A stretch of 64,000 bases of DNA from Bombiscardovia asteroides_K (GCF_048001765.1 NZ_CP181447.1:806001-870000); one strand, 5' to 3'. Positions 1-11,856 are shown, counted from the first letter of the stretch. Made by a program: numbers and translations. Notes: a model not told the origin generated them from the sequence alone.

Positions 1-164
1 TGGTCTCCTGGGGCGGAGACATCTCGACGGCCCAGACCCTCCTGACCACCAACCCCTCGGTCCTCTTCTATCCCTCCGCAGCCCTGGCCATCACCGTGCT
101 GGCCTTCATCATGATGGGCGACGCGGTCAAGGATGCATTGGATCCCAAGAGCAGAACGGCCTGA
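1..164 (+). CDS. Peptide ABC transporter permease, C-terminal fragment
   Basis: The window opens inside this gene. The last 53 codons are visible, read from position 3 to a TGA at 162-164. They encode a short periplasmic segment beginning VSWGGDISTAQ, one hydrophobic helix (LAITVLAFIMMGDAVKDALD) and a charged tail ending in PKSRTA. The closing GDAVKDALDPK pattern is typical of OppC/DppC-type permeases of the binding-protein-dependent transport family. The fused ATPase gene begins 11 bases downstream, so the two are almost certainly co-transcribed. The rest of the permease and any solute-binding protein lie outside the window. The family call rests on this tail and the neighbour. Confidence 0.8.
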   Translation, partial: VSWGGDISTAQTLLTTNPSVLFYPSAALAITVLAFIMMGDAVKDALDPKSRTA

Positions 165-175
165 GTGGAGGAAGC

Positions 176-2173
176 ATGACTGAAGCAGACAAGAACATGA
201 CCACCAATCAGGAGCAGCAGCCACTGCTCGACGTGCGGGACCTGCAGGTGGACTTCACCGCCGATGGACGCACGGTCCACGCGGTTCGCGACGCCTCCTT
301 CAACGTCTATCCCGGCCAGTGGGTGGCCATCGTGGGGGAGTCCGGCTCGGGCAAGTCCACATCAGCCATGGCCGTGTTGGGCCTTTTGCCCGGCACCGGC
401 AAGGTGACCGGTGGCAGCATCCGGCTCAAGGGCCGCGAGCTGGTGGGCCTGGACCGCAAAGGATACGAGGCGCTGCGCGGCTCCCAGGTGGGCCTGGTCC
501 CGCAGGACCCTATGAGCAATCTGAACCCGGTCTGGCGAATCGGCTCCCAGGTCAAGGAGGCGTTGACCGCCAACCACATGGATGTCTCCCGGGAGAAGCG
601 CTCCCGGCTGGCCAAGGCTCTGGCCGGCGACGAAGAGGTGAAGGTAAAGAAGTCAGACGACGAGCTCTTCATCTCCTCCAAGGACCTGCCTGGCCTGCTC
701 GAGGCCGCCCGTAAGGCCCTGAGCGATGCCGGGGTCGCCGACGTGGACAAGACCATGGAAGCCATGAAGGCCGAGTGGGATGTGGGCTCCGAGACCCGCT
801 GGGGCGTGGCCAAGTCCCTGATCGATGCCGGTGTGGATGACGACACGGCCTGGACGCTGGCCAAGGAGCATGTGACCGGCTCGGACATGAACGACCGCAT
901 CGCCGGCCTGTTGTCCGAAGCTGGACTGCCCGAGGCCGCCACCAGGGCCCGGCAGTATCCACACGAGTTCTCCGGCGGTATGCGTCAGCGCGCACTGATC
1001 GCCATCGGCCTGGCCTCCCGGCCTGACCTGCTGATTGCGGACGAGCCCACCAGCGCCCTGGATGTGACCGTCCAGAAGCGGATTCTGGACCACCTGCGCA
1101 GCCTGACCGAATCCCTGGGCACCGCCGTGCTCTTCATCACCCACGACCTGGGTCTGGCGGCCGAGCGCGCCCAGCACATCGTGGTCATGTACCGGGGCCA
1201 GGTGGTGGAGTCCGGGCCCAGCCTGGAGGTCCTGCAGCACCCCCAGCACCCCTACACCAAGCGGCTGGTCCAGGCTGCGCCCTCGCTGGCCTCCCAACGC
1301 ATCATCTCCGCCAAGCAGCGCGGTCAGGATGCCGAGGGCCTGCTGGAGCACCACGTCAAGGGCGAGAGCACCCTGGAGCGCAGCGAGCACGTCATCACCG
1401 TGGAGCACCTGACCCGAGAGTTCAGGCTGCCCCGGCGCAAGGAGATGTTCAAGGCCGTGGACGACGTCTCCTTCTCGGTCAAGCGGGGGACCACCCTGGC
1501 CATTGTGGGGGAGTCCGGCTCGGGCAAGTCCACCGTGGCCAACATGGTCCTGCACCTGCTCAAGCCAACCTCGGGCAAGGTGACCTACGAGGGCCAGGAC
1601 ATCGCCGGCTTCGGCGGCCGTCAGCTCTTGGAATTCCGGCGGCACGTACAGCCGGTCTTCCAGAACCCCTATGGCTCCCTGGACCCCATGTATTCCATCT
1701 ACCGCTCCATCGAGGAACCCCTGCGCATCCACAAGATCGGCAACGCCAAGTCCCGGCAGAAGCGGGTCAAGGAGCTGCTGGACATGGTGGAGATGCCCGA
1801 GTCGGTCATGGGGCGCTACCCTAACGAGCTCTCCGGCGGACAGCGTCAGCGCATCGCCATCGCCCGGGCCATGGCCCTGAATCCGGATGTGATCATCTGC
1901 GACGAGGCCGTTTCCGCCCTGGACGTGCTGGTCCAGGACCAGGTGCTGCGGCTGCTCAACGACCTGCAGGCCGAGCAAGGGCTCAGCTACCTATTCATCA
2001 CCCACGATCTGGCCGTGGTCAGGCAGATCGCCGACGAGGTGGTGGTCATGCAGCACGGTCGGCTGGTGGAGCATGCCACCACCGACGAGGTCTTCGACCA
2101 TCCGCAGCGTCAGTACACCAAGGATCTGCTGGACGCCATCCCCGGCGGCAAGCTGCGCCTGGGTCTTGACTAG
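176..2173 (+). CDS. Peptide ABC transporter ATP-binding protein, fused double ATPase (DppD-DppF type)
   Basis: The 665-residue protein carries two complete nucleotide-binding domains and should power oligopeptide uptake on the cytoplasmic face of the permease encoded upstream. Domain 1 has Walker A GESGSGKST at about 54-62, Q-loop QDP at 110, signature FSGGMRQR near 265 and Walker B LLIADEP near 286. Domain 2 (about 405-665) has a second GESGSGKST, LSGGQRQR and VIICDEA. Both end with the oligopeptide-family extension (HPQHPYTKRL; HPQRQYTKDLL). Domain 1 contains an unusual charged insertion of about 100 residues (roughly 140-240) between Q-loop and signature. The ATG at 176 follows a good GGAGG site. 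Bifidobacterial peptide transporters often have fused ATPases of this kind. Confidence 0.93.
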   Translation: MTEADKNMTTNQEQQPLLDVRDLQVDFTADGRTVHAVRDASFNVYPGQWVAIVGESGSGKSTSAMAVLGLLPGTGKVTGGSIRLKGRELVGLDRKGYEALRGSQVGLVPQDPMSNLNPVWRIGSQVKEALTANHMDVSREKRSRLAKALAGDEEVKVKKSDDELFISSKDLPGLLEAARKALSDAGVADVDKTMEAMKAEWDVGSETRWGVAKSLIDAGVDDDTAWTLAKEHVTGSDMNDRIAGLLSEAGLPEAATRARQYPHEFSGGMRQRALIAIGLASRPDLLIADEPTSALDVTVQKRILDHLRSLTESLGTAVLFITHDLGLAAERAQHIVVMYRGQVVESGPSLEVLQHPQHPYTKRLVQAAPSLASQRIISAKQRGQDAEGLLEHHVKGESTLERSEHVITVEHLTREFRLPRRKEMFKAVDDVSFSVKRGTTLAIVGESGSGKSTVANMVLHLLKPTSGKVTYEGQDIAGFGGRQLLEFRRHVQPVFQNPYGSLDPMYSIYRSIEEPLRIHKIGNAKSRQKRVKELLDMVEMPESVMGRYPNELSGGQRQRIAIARAMALNPDVIICDEAVSALDVLVQDQVLRLLNDLQAEQGLSYLFITHDLAVVRQIADEVVVMQHGRLVEHATTDEVFDHPQRQYTKDLLDAIPGGKLRLGLD

Positions 2174-2210
2174 GTATCCTTTGCACAGACTCACAAGGAA
2201 ATGAGGCATC

Positions 2211-3047
2211 ATGGGATTGTTCGGTTTTGGAAAGAAACGCGCCAAGCAGCGGGCCGAGGAGGACGTCGAGGATCAGAAGGACCAGTCCAAGGAGCTCGAC
2301 GAGTCCAAGGACGCTGAGGAGCCCGACCAGTCTTCTCAGGAGGACCGCGATGAGACGGCTGCGGAGCAGGAAGAAGCCGAGCAGAGCGGGAAGGGCCCCT
2401 GGGACAGCATGGACCCCGAGGCCCCCGACACCGATGAGTACCTGGACATCGGTGCCCTGATGCTGCCCTTCCTGCAGGGCAGTGAGCTCAGGCTCAAGGC
2501 CAATTCGCAGACCGGCGACGTGCTGGGAGCCACCATCACCTACAAGTCCTCCAGTCTGGAGCTGGAGCCCTTCGCGGCCCCCAAGTCTCTGGGCCTGTGG
2601 GACGAGGTCCGGGCCGACCTGCTCAAGGCCAATCCCTCCTGCAAGGAGGTGGACGGTGTATTCGGCAAGGAGCTGACCCTGCCCGTCAAGGTCAAAGGCA
2701 AGAACCTGCTGACCCGTGTGGTGGGCGTCGACGGACCCCGTTGGATGCTGCGAGGCATCTTCTCCGGCCCGGCAGCCAAGGGTGGCAAGGAGAAGGATGT
2801 GCTTGACGGATACCTGGCCGACCTGGTCGTGGTCCGTGGCGATGAGCCCCTGGCTCCCCGCGACCTGGTTCCCATGCATGCGCCCATCACCCCCAACCAA
2901 CGCCGCGGAGAAGCCGAAGATTCGGAGTCCAAGGACGATGAGGCAGCGCAGATTCCCGGCAAGCCGGAGGGCCCCTTCGATTCGGACCAGCAGACCGAGG
3001 TAAAGACCACACTGTCTCGCGGACCCATGTTCTCGGAGGTCCGCTGA
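2211..3047 (+). CDS. DUF3710 domain-containing protein
   Basis: The 278-residue protein starts with a very charged segment (about residues 8-85, rich in Glu, Asp, Lys and Gln) that is probably disordered. The folded DUF3710 domain follows, recognisable by the DEYLDIGALMLPF entry, a central FGKELTLPVKVKGK stretch and LLTRVVGVDGPRWMLRGIFSG near residue 165-185. DUF3710 proteins are actinobacterial, of unknown function, and commonly sit beside DUF3159 membrane proteins, as here: the next start is 4 bases after the stop. The ATG at 2211 is preceded by AAGGAAATGAGG. No catalytic residues are recognisable. It is likely co-transcribed with the next two genes. Confidence 0.88.
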   Translation: MGLFGFGKKRAKQRAEEDVEDQKDQSKELDESKDAEEPDQSSQEDRDETAAEQEEAEQSGKGPWDSMDPEAPDTDEYLDIGALMLPFLQGSELRLKANSQTGDVLGATITYKSSSLELEPFAAPKSLGLWDEVRADLLKANPSCKEVDGVFGKELTLPVKVKGKNLLTRVVGVDGPRWMLRGIFSGPAAKGGKEKDVLDGYLADLVVVRGDEPLAPRDLVPMHAPITPNQRRGEAEDSESKDDEAAQIPGKPEGPFDSDQQTEVKTTLSRGPMFSEVR

Positions 3048-3051
3048 GGCT

Positions 3052-3753
3052 GTGGAGCAGAAGCATTCCGGGCTGGCTGCGCTGGCCGACGACGATTTCT
3101 CGGTCATGGAGGCCATCGGCGGATGGCGGGGGATTGTCGAGTCCCTGCTGCCAGGGCTGGTTTTTCTGGTTGTTTTCCTGGTGACCGGCCGTCTGGGACT
3201 GACCGTGGCGGTTTCGGCGGCCCTGGCCCTTGTACAGCTTCTGATTCGCCTGGTCCAGCGGCAGTCCTTTCTGGGTGCGCTGACCGGTCTGCTTTCGGTG
3301 GGCATCTGCCTGGTGGCTGCATGGCTGACCCGGGATGCACGTAACTACTATCTGCCGGGATTCCTGACCAACGGATTCTGGATTATCGTTTTGGGCGTCT
3401 CGCTGCTGGCACGGATGCCCGGTATAGGCCTGCTGGTGGAGTATCTGCGCCGACCCGTCGTCTCAGGCTGGAAGCAATGGCTGGCATCCTGGCGGGGCGA
3501 ACCTGACCTGGTTCGGGCCTATACCCAGGCCACCCTGGTCTGGATCGCTGTATTCGCGCTGCGCCTGCTGGTCCAGGTGCCGCTCTACCTGACTGGTTCC
3601 GTCGGGTTTCTTGGCGCCGCACGCCTGATACTGGGCCTGCCCTTGTTCGCCCTGGGCATCTGGGTCAGCTGGCTGCTGATCGGTGGCCCCTACCATCGTC
3701 GCCAGGCCGACCAGGGTCAGACCGACCAGGAGGTTCATGCCGATCATGACTGA
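3052..3753 (+). CDS. DUF3159 family integral membrane protein
   Basis: The 233-residue protein has about six hydrophobic segments (for example GLVFLVVFLVTGRLGLTVAV, WIIVLGVSLLARMPGIGLLV and LGLPLFALGIWVSWLLIGG), so it should span the membrane. The conserved opening GGWRGIVESLLPGLVF and the WRGEPDLVRAYTQATLVW block fit DUF3159, an actinobacterial family of unknown function. The start used is GTG at 3052, just after the DUF3710 stop. The 3' end overlaps the next gene by eight bases (ATGACTGA), which suggests translational coupling. Pairing with DUF3710 is a conserved actinobacterial arrangement. No transport function can be assigned from sequence. Confidence 0.87.
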   Translation: MEQKHSGLAALADDDFSVMEAIGGWRGIVESLLPGLVFLVVFLVTGRLGLTVAVSAALALVQLLIRLVQRQSFLGALTGLLSVGICLVAAWLTRDARNYYLPGFLTNGFWIIVLGVSLLARMPGIGLLVEYLRRPVVSGWKQWLASWRGEPDLVRAYTQATLVWIAVFALRLLVQVPLYLTGSVGFLGAARLILGLPLFALGIWVSWLLIGGPYHRRQADQGQTDQEVHADHD

Positions 3754-5032
3754 GACCAGGGTCCGTCTTCGCATCGAACGCTATGCCGACCAGGGGCGAT
3801 GCGTGAGCCACCTGGAGGATGGTCGGGTCGTCTTCGTCCGCTTTGCCCTGCCTGGGGAACTGGTTGAGGTCCTACTGGACGAGCCTCACGGTCGGGCCGG
3901 CAGGTTCGCCACGGGCGAGGTCACTCAGGTGTTGGAGGTCAGCCCTGACCGACGCGAACCCGCCTGGCCCCTGGCTGGACCCTTGGCATGGGGAGGCGGC
4001 CTGGGTGGCGCCGATCTGATTCACGTCAGTCTGCCCGGTCAGCTGGCCTGGAAGGCTGATCTGATTGGTCAGCAGATGGCCCGTCTGGGCGGGGTGGACG
4101 TCCAGGTGCCGGTGGCCCGGGTTCCGGGCGATGAGGAGCTGGGCGGTCTGCACTGGAGGACCCGAATCGAGCTGGTGGCCGACGACCAGGGCCGCCCCTC
4201 CATGCGTAGGCGGGGTTCGCATGACCGTCTGCGGATTCAGACCATGCCCCTGGCCACCCAGGAGCTGCTGGACCAGGCCGACGAACTGGGCATCTGGGAG
4301 GGCGGCCTGCCGGCTGGTGCCCGCATACGTCTGGCCGTGCCCCAGCCGCGAGATGGGGGCTCGGTCGGCGACAACTACGCTCTGCTGGTGGATGGCCGAC
4401 TGAGTAAGGGGAGCCGTCTGCTGACGGAGCGGCTGGAGGCCGGAGCAGGACCTGAATACCAGGTTCGGGCCGACGGATTCTGGCAGGTCCACCGTCAGGC
4501 ACCGGTCGTGCTGACCAAGGCGGTCCTGGACCAGGCCAGGCAGGCCCTGGATGGGGTCGCCGAACCGGTCATCTGGGATCTTTACTGCGGATCAGGGCTC
4601 TTCACTCTGCCCCTGGCCGCCCTGGCTGATGGACGTGTCCGGCTTCTGGCTGTGGAAGGATCTGCTGGCGCCGTTACCAGTGCGAAAAACAACGTGAAGC
4701 GGGCCGGACTGGACTGGGTGGCCCTGCGTCGTGGGGACGTGGCCAAGGTCCTGGTTGGCGGTGCGCCCAAGGGGCTGGGACATCCCGACCTGATTCTGCT
4801 GGATCCGCCCAGGGCCGGCGCCAAGGCTCAAGTCTGCCGACTGCTGGCCGCCAGCGGGGCTGGGACCATCATCTATGTGGCCTGCGATCCGACCAGCCTG
4901 GCCAGGGATACGGCCACACTGATTTCCCTGGGGTACAGCCCCAAGCACCTTGAGGCCTTTGACATCTACCCCATGACCCACCACGTGGAAACCCTGGCGG
5001 TCTTCACCCGCACGGCGGGAAGGCAGCGCTGA
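3746..5032 (+). CDS. TRAM-domain class I SAM-dependent RNA uracil-C5 methyltransferase (TrmA/RumA family)
   Basis: A protein of about 428 residues that probably methylates uridine-C5 in rRNA or tRNA. The N-terminal TRAM-like OB domain (RIERYADQGRCVSHLEDGRVVFVRFALPG, split here only by reading) precedes a catalytic domain with SAM motif WDLYCGSGLFTLPLA, LLAVEGSAGAV, the LILLDPPRAG motif and the catalytic cysteine in YVACDPTSLARD. The end MTHHVETLAVF is also diagnostic. The family's usual Fe-S cysteine cluster is not obvious, as in RlmCD-type members. Two starts are plausible: ATG 3737 (3 bases after AGGAGG) or ATG 3746 (12 bases after it, overlapping the upstream stop); I use 3746. Substrate nucleotide is not determinable. 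Confidence 0.88.
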   Translation: MTETRVRLRIERYADQGRCVSHLEDGRVVFVRFALPGELVEVLLDEPHGRAGRFATGEVTQVLEVSPDRREPAWPLAGPLAWGGGLGGADLIHVSLPGQLAWKADLIGQQMARLGGVDVQVPVARVPGDEELGGLHWRTRIELVADDQGRPSMRRRGSHDRLRIQTMPLATQELLDQADELGIWEGGLPAGARIRLAVPQPRDGGSVGDNYALLVDGRLSKGSRLLTERLEAGAGPEYQVRADGFWQVHRQAPVVLTKAVLDQARQALDGVAEPVIWDLYCGSGLFTLPLAALADGRVRLLAVEGSAGAVTSAKNNVKRAGLDWVALRRGDVAKVLVGGAPKGLGHPDLILLDPPRAGAKAQVCRLLAASGAGTIIYVACDPTSLARDTATLISLGYSPKHLEAFDIYPMTHHVETLAVFTRTAGRQR

Positions 5033-5033
5033 C

Positions 5034-5648
5034 ATGAGCCGCGCCGGGCGGATCGTGGCAGCTGTCAGGAGGCTGGCGGGTCTGCTGCTGGCGGTCGCTC
5101 TGCTGACAGGCCTGCCCATGCTGACCGGTTGCGCCCCCATGGACAGGGCCGTGGGCGACTCCTGGCATGAGGGCACCGTGCCCCATGACGGCGTGGATCG
5201 GTCCGACACGCTCGTGGCCTTGATTGGATGCCCGCAGAAGGGTGACAAGGACCCGGACACCGGTCTTGACAGCCGTATTCTGGCATCCTTGAAGGCCGAA
5301 CGCATGAAGGGTTATTTTTCTTCAGCGCAGTCCGCCAGTGATCAGCAGGATGGGGTGCAGGATGCCGTCAACCGCGGGGTCAGACTGATTCTGATTCGCC
5401 AACCCGGACTCGGTGACTGGACCCCGGCCCTGAAGGCAGCCCGGAAGGCTGGCATCCCTGTGGTAGAGTTCGCTCAAAGCGCCAAGGCTTGGACCCCTGA
5501 CCCAGGTAGGCTCTACTATGCGGCTACGGTCCACCCGGTGGATCCTGCCGGGAATCCACATGCGCCCTTGCTGGCTGACGCTCTGCAGACCATTGTGGAC
5601 GACGGACCGCATGCAAGGATTATGGCCGTGCGCCTGAGCGCCGACTGA
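5034..5648 (+). CDS. Short lipoprotein resembling the N-terminal half of a periplasmic-binding protein
   Basis: The 204-residue product has a positively charged start, a hydrophobic core (LAGLLLAVALLTGLPML) and a lipobox LTGC at about 25-28, so it should be a lipid-anchored exported protein. The mature part resembles lobe 1 of sugar-type periplasmic-binding proteins: LVALIGCPQ, then FSSAQSASDQQDGVQDAVNRG, RLILIRQPGLGDWTPALKAARKAGIPVVEF. Such proteins are normally over 300 residues with a second lobe. Here the frame stops after ARIMAVRLSAD. It may be a truncated relic or a genuine one-lobe lipoprotein. It starts one base after the methyltransferase stop, and the P-type ATPase begins 14 bases downstream. 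Function is unknown. Confidence 0.72.
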   Translation: MSRAGRIVAAVRRLAGLLLAVALLTGLPMLTGCAPMDRAVGDSWHEGTVPHDGVDRSDTLVALIGCPQKGDKDPDTGLDSRILASLKAERMKGYFSSAQSASDQQDGVQDAVNRGVRLILIRQPGLGDWTPALKAARKAGIPVVEFAQSAKAWTPDPGRLYYAATVHPVDPAGNPHAPLLADALQTIVDDGPHARIMAVRLSAD

Positions 5649-5662
5649 GAGGGGGGCCAAGG

Positions 5663-8161
5663 ATGAGCACAGGCAGTGAGCAGGAGCCGACTACGGGCAC
5701 AGCAGCGGGCACAGGCTTTCCGGACACTGACCGGCCGGGGCTGAGCTCCCAGGAGGTGGAGCAGCTGAAGGCCCAGGGCCTGGTCAACGTCTCCCAGGAC
5801 CAAACCTCCCGCAGTCTGGGCCAGATCATCCGCGACAACGTCTTCACCCTCTTCAATGGGATCATCCTGACCGCCATGGTGGTGGTCCTGCTGACCGGCC
5901 AGTGGAAGGACGCGGTCTTCGGCCTGGTCATCATCATCAACACCGGCATCGGCGTGGCCACCGAGCTCAAGGCCAAGCACACCCTGGACGGGCTGTCCAT
6001 CCTGGTGGCCTCCGACTATGCGGTGCGCAGGGATGGGCGCAACCTGACCGTGCCCCACGATGACATCGTCAAGGGGGACCTGCTCTGGATCCGCTCCGGG
6101 GACCAGGTGCCCGCCGACGCGCAGATCATCGACACCTACGGCCTGGAGCTGGACGAGTCCATGCTGACCGGCGAGTCGCGCACGGTCAAGCACAAGTCGG
6201 GCGACCAGGTCTACTCGGGCTCCACGGCCGTCTCGGGCATGGCCCTGGCCCAGGTGACCGCTGTGGGCGCCGACTCCTACGCCGCCACGCTGACGGCCAA
6301 GGCCAAGGTCTACAAGAAGGTCCGCTCCGACTTGAACGAGGGCATCAACACCATCCTCAAGGTCATGACCGTGGTGGTCATTCCCCTCTGCCTGCTGCTC
6401 ATCTTCACGCAGATGCGGACCGTGGGCGGCTTCCAGACGGCCCTGGCCACCGGAGCCTGGCGGCAGGCTGTGGTGTCTGCTGTGGCCGGGGTGGTGGGCA
6501 TGATTCCCGAGGGCCTGGTCCTGCTGACCTCCCTGAACTTCGCCCTGGCCGCTATCCGCCTGGCCCGGCATCAAACTTTGGTCCAGCAGATGGAGTCCGT
6601 GGAGACCCTGGCCCGGGTGGATGCCCTGAATCTGGACAAGACCGGCACCATCACCGACGGGGGCATCGTCTACGACGACCTGCACCCGCTGGCCGAGGAT
6701 CTGGCGGCACAGCAGATCCGGCAGGCTCTTGTGGATGTCTGCGCGGAGGAGAGCCCCAACGCCACCGGCCGGGCCATCCTCAAGGGGATGGATGACCTGC
6801 ACCCCGGCAGAGCCGTCAGCCGCATCCCATTCTCCTCGGCCCGCAAGTGGAGCGCCGTAGCCGACCAGTCCGGCAAAATCTGGTACTTCGGCGCCCCGGA
6901 GGTGCTCCTGGCATCCCAGGCGGGCAGCTGGCCCCAGGTGGACCAGCAGGTGGCCGACCTGGCCGACCGTGGCTACCGGGTGCTGATGCTGGCCGCCCCT
7001 GATGGGTATCCGAGCACCGACCAGCCTGATTACTTCACCAGCAGCCCCGGCCTGCCCGGGAACCTGAAACCCCTGGCCCTGATTACCTGCTCGGAGCACA
7101 TCCGCGACGACGCCGCCGAGACCCTGGCCTGGTTCCGCCAGCAGGGCGTGCGCTGCCGGGTCATCTCGGGCGACAACCCGGCCACGGTGGCGGCCATCGC
7201 CAACAAGGTGGGCCTGACCGGCGACCGGGCGCCCAGGGCTATGGATGCCCATCAGCTGCCCAAGGACACGGCAGCCCTGGCCGAGGTCCTGGAGGACGTG
7301 GACGTGCTGGGCCGGGTCCTGCCCGACCAGAAGAAGGCCATCGTCCAGGCCCTGCACCTGAAGGGCCATACGGTGGCCATGACCGGCGACGGGGTCAACG
7401 ACTCCCTGGCCCTGAAGGAGGCGGACCTGGGCATCGCCATGGGCAATGCGGCGGCCGCCACCAAGGCCGTGGCCCAGCTGGTCCTGGTGGATTCGCGCTT
7501 CTCCCACCTGCCCGACGTGGTGGCCCGGGGTCGGCAGGTCATGGCCAACATGGAGCGTGTGGCCGGCCTCTTCCTGGTCAAAACCGTCTACTCGGCCCTG
7601 ATCTCCCTGGGCGTGGTCCTGACCGGTATCCCCTTCCCCTACCTGCCCCGGCACATCACCTACATCGGCGCTCTGACCATCGGCACCCCGGCCTTCTTCC
7701 TGGCGCTGGCCCCCAACACCAGGCGCTACCGGCCCGGCTTCCTCAAGCGGGTGGTCACCTTCGCCCTGCCCTCGGGCATCGCCACTGCTCTGATTGTGCT
7801 GGCGGCGGCCTGGAGCCTGCCTAGCTTGTTGGGCCTTGACCTGGCCCGGCCCGGAGACCTGGGACGCTGGCGGTCGGTCTGCGCCATCGTCCTCTTCTGC
7901 ATGGGCGTGCTGGTCCTGACCCAGGTGGCCCGGCCACTACGCTCCTGGAGGGGTCTGCTGGTCCTCTTCTTCGCCGCAGACGGGGTGATCGGGGCCCTGA
8001 TTCCCTTGGTGGCGCAGTTCTTCGCCATCAGCCTGCCCACCGGTCCGGCCCTGGCCGCCACCGTGGCCTTCGCCCTGGTCGGAGCCCTGCTCATGGTCCT
8101 GGCTGTCCTGGGCTATCCAGCATGCGCACGTTACATCCGTCAGGTAACACATCGGGGCTAA
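5663..8161 (+). CDS. P-type cation-transporting ATPase, CtpE-like
   Basis: The 832-residue protein has the hallmarks of a P-type ion pump: actuator motif LTGES (about 170), the phosphorylated aspartate in LDKTGTITDGG (about 325), the nucleotide-domain stretch PFSSARKWSAV, the hinge MTGDGVNDSLALKEADLGIAMG (read in two halves), and about ten membrane helices. The helix-4 motif is PEGLVLLTS rather than PEGLP, and the metal-binding MBD is absent, which matches the CtpE group of actinobacterial ATPases (CtpE of mycobacteria has been linked to calcium uptake). Ion specificity here is inference. It is tightly spaced behind the lipoprotein gene and may share its transcript. Confidence 0.9.
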   Translation: MSTGSEQEPTTGTAAGTGFPDTDRPGLSSQEVEQLKAQGLVNVSQDQTSRSLGQIIRDNVFTLFNGIILTAMVVVLLTGQWKDAVFGLVIIINTGIGVATELKAKHTLDGLSILVASDYAVRRDGRNLTVPHDDIVKGDLLWIRSGDQVPADAQIIDTYGLELDESMLTGESRTVKHKSGDQVYSGSTAVSGMALAQVTAVGADSYAATLTAKAKVYKKVRSDLNEGINTILKVMTVVVIPLCLLLIFTQMRTVGGFQTALATGAWRQAVVSAVAGVVGMIPEGLVLLTSLNFALAAIRLARHQTLVQQMESVETLARVDALNLDKTGTITDGGIVYDDLHPLAEDLAAQQIRQALVDVCAEESPNATGRAILKGMDDLHPGRAVSRIPFSSARKWSAVADQSGKIWYFGAPEVLLASQAGSWPQVDQQVADLADRGYRVLMLAAPDGYPSTDQPDYFTSSPGLPGNLKPLALITCSEHIRDDAAETLAWFRQQGVRCRVISGDNPATVAAIANKVGLTGDRAPRAMDAHQLPKDTAALAEVLEDVDVLGRVLPDQKKAIVQALHLKGHTVAMTGDGVNDSLALKEADLGIAMGNAAAATKAVAQLVLVDSRFSHLPDVVARGRQVMANMERVAGLFLVKTVYSALISLGVVLTGIPFPYLPRHITYIGALTIGTPAFFLALAPNTRRYRPGFLKRVVTFALPSGIATALIVLAAAWSLPSLLGLDLARPGDLGRWRSVCAIVLFCMGVLVLTQVARPLRSWRGLLVLFFAADGVIGALIPLVAQFFAISLPTGPALAATVAFALVGALLMVLAVLGYPACARYIRQVTHRG

Positions 8162-8271
8162 GAATGGAACCTAAAAAGCACAAATAGCGTCACTGACGGC
8201 CTGGGGTCCTCCCGCCGCCGGTCCACATGGGCGCAAGGGCAGTGCCTGAGTGTCCAAGGAAGGGGTGGTGC

Positions 8272-11001
<2,730 letters not shown>

Positions 11002-11006
11002 AGATA

Positions 11007-11046
11007 CAAAAATCCCCGCCCACAATGCCAGGGGCGGGGATTTTCC
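11007..11046. terminator. Bidirectional intrinsic terminator between acnA and the BI-1 gene
   Basis: AAAATCCCCGCC (from 11009) pairs perfectly with GGCGGGGATTTT (to 11044) around a short loop. The A-run before and T-run after the stem let it act for both convergent genes: T-rich after acnA, and equally T-rich when read on the minus strand. Confidence 0.92.
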
Positions 11047-11052
11047 TTTTTG

Positions 11053-11856
11053 TCAGTTGCGGTCGCCGACCAGATTCAGGATGTAGAGGAAGAGGTTGAC
11101 GAAGTCCAGGTAGAGGTTGAGGGCGCAGAGGATGGAGACCCGCTTGATGGCCTCCGGCCCCTGGCTGCGGTAGGTGGCGAAGATGACCCTGGTCTGCTGG
11201 GCGTCATACATGGTCAGCCCGGCGAAGAGGATGATGCCGATGGCCGAGACTACGCGCAGGGCCGTGTTGGAGGGGGCCACGAAGAGCATGACCACCTCGA
11301 CCAGGATCAGCATGAGCAGGCCGACCATGAAGATGGACCCCATGCCCAGCATGTTGCGCCGTGTGGTCAGCCCCAGCATACTGAGGACGAAGAAGAAGCC
11401 TGCGCTGATCACCAGTGTCAGCATGATGGAGGGCAGTGAGTAGGTTATGAAGATGGTGCTCAGGGTGAAGCCCATCAGGGCCGCATAGATGTAGAACATG
11501 ACCCGGGCGGTGGAGGTGCGCATGCGCATAACCCGGACGCTCAGAATCATGGCGAAGGCCACCTGGACCACGGCCATGCCGATCCAGCCCAGGGCGCCCG
11601 TGGCCTGCATGAAGGCCAGGAGCAGTCCGGTGCGGGCGGTCAGGTAGGCCGTCAGGGCGGTGACCAGCAGGCCGATGGCCATCTCCGCATAGGCGCGGGA
11701 CATGGAGACCCGTTCCGCCTTTTCAAAGCTGTATGCTGCGTTGGTGTCGATGGGCGCGCCCATGCCGTAGGACTCACCACCCTGCATGGTCGGCATCGGC
11801 TGCTGCGCGTACTGACCGTATGGGGCCTGCGGCCGCGGATTCCCGTTGAAAGCCAT
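11053..11856 (-). CDS. Bax inhibitor-1 / YccA family membrane protein
   Basis: The 267-residue protein has a hydrophilic N-terminus (about 50 residues, Gln/Pro/Gly rich) and then seven hydrophobic segments, e.g. AEMAIGLLVTALTAYL, IGMAVVQVAFAMILSV and LMLILVEVVMLFVAP. The last block, MYDAQQTRVIFATY then ALNLYLDFVNLFLYILNLVG, contains the conserved YDxQ and LDFxNxF residues of the UPF0005/BI-1 family, thought to include pH-sensitive calcium leak channels. Start ATG 11856 is preceded by GGAGGAG on the minus strand. It is transcribed toward acnA and stops 52 bases from it. Its physiological role in this organism is not known. Confidence 0.93.
   Translation of the reverse strand: MAFNGNPRPQAPYGQYAQQPMPTMQGGESYGMGAPIDTNAAYSFEKAERVSMSRAYAEMAIGLLVTALTAYLTARTGLLLAFMQATGALGWIGMAVVQVAFAMILSVRVMRMRTSTARVMFYIYAALMGFTLSTIFITYSLPSIMLTLVISAGFFFVLSMLGLTTRRNMLGMGSIFMVGLLMLILVEVVMLFVAPSNTALRVVSAIGIILFAGLTMYDAQQTRVIFATYRSQGPEAIKRVSILCALNLYLDFVNLFLYILNLVGDRN

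Noticed and set aside
5516..7654. Long open minus-strand frame of 712 codons opposite the P-type ATPase
   Set aside because: GC-rich antisense shadow; its Gly/His/Gln/Leu-biased translation has no family and the plus-strand frame has full P-type ATPase motifs.
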